Shown: positions 6,424 to 7,590 of the stretch, one piece after another
Numbering within the stretch: the stretch's first letter is position 1
Layout of the letters: every line of letters begins with the position of its first letter
Source of the DNA: Campylobacterales bacterium
GTDB taxonomy: Bacteria > Campylobacterota > Campylobacteria > Campylobacterales > QNZT01
Assembly: GCA_027081495.1 (NCBI GenBank)
Contig: JALWKJ010000022.1
Coordinates: 1-7,590 of the forward strand
Reading direction: 5' to 3'
Length of the DNA: 7,590 bases
Notes under the pieces: model-generated
The model's input: only the letters and a program-made list of their open reading frames with translations
Database searches by the model: none
Told to the model about the DNA's origin: nothing
Program-made: the position numbers and the translations under genes

Positions 6424-6425
6424 TG
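6421..6425 (+). promoter_or_regulatory. TAATG stop/start overlap coupling the tadG-like and tadZ-like genes
   Basis: The TAA of the upstream gene (6421-6423) shares a base with ATG at 6423-6425; a second in-frame ATG follows immediately. The only Shine-Dalgarno-like sequence is TAAGG at 6407-6411, about 11 bases from the first ATG, which is rather far. Translation of the downstream gene therefore probably depends on termination-reinitiation. Confidence 0.65.
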
Positions 6426-7590
6426 ATGATCCCGCAGATTCAAACTGAGAAAAAGAGATATTGTAATGACGGCGAAAGCGTAATATGCGTAATCTCAGAC
6501 CTTTTAAAAACGCTTATTAGCGCAAAAAGTTGTGTAATATTTATATATGATAGATTAAGCGAAGAGCTCAAGAGTGTTTATAGCGATTTTGAAAATGAAA
6601 TTTGTATTAAACCCTCAAGCGGCATGGTCGGTTTATCTTTTAGCCGAAAGAAATCTTTTATCAGCGCTGATTACACTCTTGAAAGCGAAGGGGTGGGATT
6701 TGAAGTAGTCGGGCTTGATGATAAAACGGCGCTTTCATATGTCGTGACCGATGACGATGAAGAACCGGTGGGCGTCGTACTTTTTATCGGTAAAAAAGAG
6801 AGAGTATTTGAGCAAAATGATCTTCAGTTTATAAAACCTTTAAATCGATATATCGCTAAAGAGCTTAAGCGGATTAAACCGACAAAGTCCGTGCATATTC
6901 CCGCTAGAGAGATATCTTTAGCGCTGTATGATAAAAATAGCGCTCTCGTGCCCTCTCTTGAAAATGATCTCATAAAAGCCGGATATGAGAAAATTTTTCG
7001 GTTTTCGGTATTTATCGAGTTAAAACATAAGATTCAAAATCACAGGGAAAAGAGTTTTATACTCATATGTGTTATAAAGAATTCGGAAGAGATTTATGAA
7101 ATTGCAAAAGAGATTTTAAATACAAATATACCTATTATCATGATAGGTCCCGATAGCGATGATCTGATTCTTTGCGCAGGAAAATATAATGTATCGTCAT
7201 ATCTGCCCGTTTCTAAATACTCGAGCGAGGGTATTTACAAAAAAATCATAGACAATTTTTACAAAATAACGAAAAACCCAGATTCCAGGTCTTCTTTGAG
7301 TATATTTATAGGAACGACCGGAGGAACCGGCACTACGACAATAAGTGCAAATTTCGCAAATGTACTCTCTAAACAAAATGCTTTTAAAAATATACTTTAT
7401 ATGGATTTTTCCACTACAAAAGCGATTAGCAATATATTTTTTGGAATCGCTTCGCCTTCAAAAAGTATTGTCGATTTTATGCAAATAGAGGATTATAGTG
7501 AAGAAAATATGTTAAATTCCGGTCTTTATCAAATACGAAACAATCTTTATATGATCCCCGGTATTCAGTCTCATATGGATCGTGAAGAGA
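6423..7590 (+). CDS. TadZ/CpaE-like pilus-localisation ATPase with N-terminal GAF domain (partial, 3' end beyond window)
   Basis: The open frame runs from ATG 6423 to the window edge, giving 389 codons of an incomplete protein. Three regions can be seen. Residues about 15-150 match a GAF domain: LLKTLISAKSCVIFIYD, SSGMVGLSFSRKKSFISAD around G67-G70, then EEPVGVVLF at V116 and FEQNDLQFIKPL. Residues about 160-280 look like a receiver fold (EISLALYD at 163-170; ILICVI at 213-218; PIIMIG at 237-242), but no aspartate ends the third strand. From about 290 a MinD/ParA-type ATPase domain begins with GTTGGTGTTT (297-306), then D328 in LYMDFS, and LYMIPG (375-380), as in CpaE/TadZ. TadZ proteins combine an atypical receiver with an atypical ATPase and mark the pole or site for Tad pilus assembly; a GAF extension is not part of the family's usual layout. 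The start overlaps the upstream stop, indicating the same operon. Confidence 0.75.
   Translation, partial: MMIPQIQTEKKRYCNDGESVICVISDLLKTLISAKSCVIFIYDRLSEELKSVYSDFENEICIKPSSGMVGLSFSRKKSFISADYTLESEGVGFEVVGLDDKTALSYVVTDDDEEPVGVVLFIGKKERVFEQNDLQFIKPLNRYIAKELKRIKPTKSVHIPAREISLALYDKNSALVPSLENDLIKAGYEKIFRFSVFIELKHKIQNHREKSFILICVIKNSEEIYEIAKEILNTNIPIIMIGPDSDDLILCAGKYNVSSYLPVSKYSSEGIYKKIIDNFYKITKNPDSRSSLSIFIGTTGGTGTTTISANFANVLSKQNAFKNILYMDFSTTKAISNIFFGIASPSKSIVDFMQIEDYSEENMLNSGLYQIRNNLYMIPGIQSHMDREE

Noticed and set aside
4784..7590. Tad cluster as a recently acquired foreign island
   Set aside because: No integrase, tRNA, insertion sequence or flanking repeat is visible, and codon style looks like the sdh genes by eye.

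Overview
The window looks like chromosomal DNA from a Campylobacterota (Epsilonproteobacteria) member, most likely an environmental, Sulfurimonas-like lineage. This placement is inference from gene content and style. The sequence is AT-rich, uses AGA and ATA codons heavily, and its genes are tightly packed. It carries an 'E-type' succinate dehydrogenase/fumarate reductase (SdhABE/MfrABE-like), a neelaredoxin-type superoxide reductase and part of a Tad pilus locus. No RNA genes, insertion sequences or CRISPR arrays are visible, and no gap without a gene exceeds about 90 bases.

Positions 7-3601 (+ strand) hold a three-gene operon. It encodes a flavoprotein with a conserved covalent-FAD histidine and dicarboxylate site (sdhA), an unusually long iron-sulfur subunit (sdhB), and a two-CCG-domain HdrB-like subunit (sdhE) that replaces the classical haem b membrane anchor. 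Electrons would move between succinate/fumarate at SdhA and a quinone pool, through the SdhB clusters and SdhE. The C-terminal third of SdhB resembles HdrC, so SdhB plus SdhE together resemble a heterodisulfide reductase HdrBC module.

Positions 3602-4105 hold an AT-rich hairpin, a good -10 box, a superoxide reductase gene (3692-4078) with the complete His4-Cys iron site, and a GGAGGC/GCCTCC terminator hairpin. That hairpin sits between the gene and a convergent minus-strand gene for a DUF2238 (YjdF-like) membrane protein (4103-4699, TTG start).

From 4784 to the right edge (+ strand) lies a Tad/Flp pilus cluster. It comprises a stand-alone A24 prepilin peptidase (TadV/CpaA, GTG start), a TadG-like single-pass protein with a duplicated Gly/Cys-rich loop, and, overlapping its stop codon, a TadZ/CpaE-like protein cut off by the window end. 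The TadZ-like protein is the most unusual item. It has an N-terminal GAF domain, then a receiver-like fold without the phosphoacceptor aspartate, then a MinD/ParA-type ATPase domain whose P-loop has lost both lysines. TadZ proteins normally localise the pilus machine, so the GAF domain suggests a small-molecule or redox input to pilus placement. That is a hypothesis only; no ligand can be read from the sequence.
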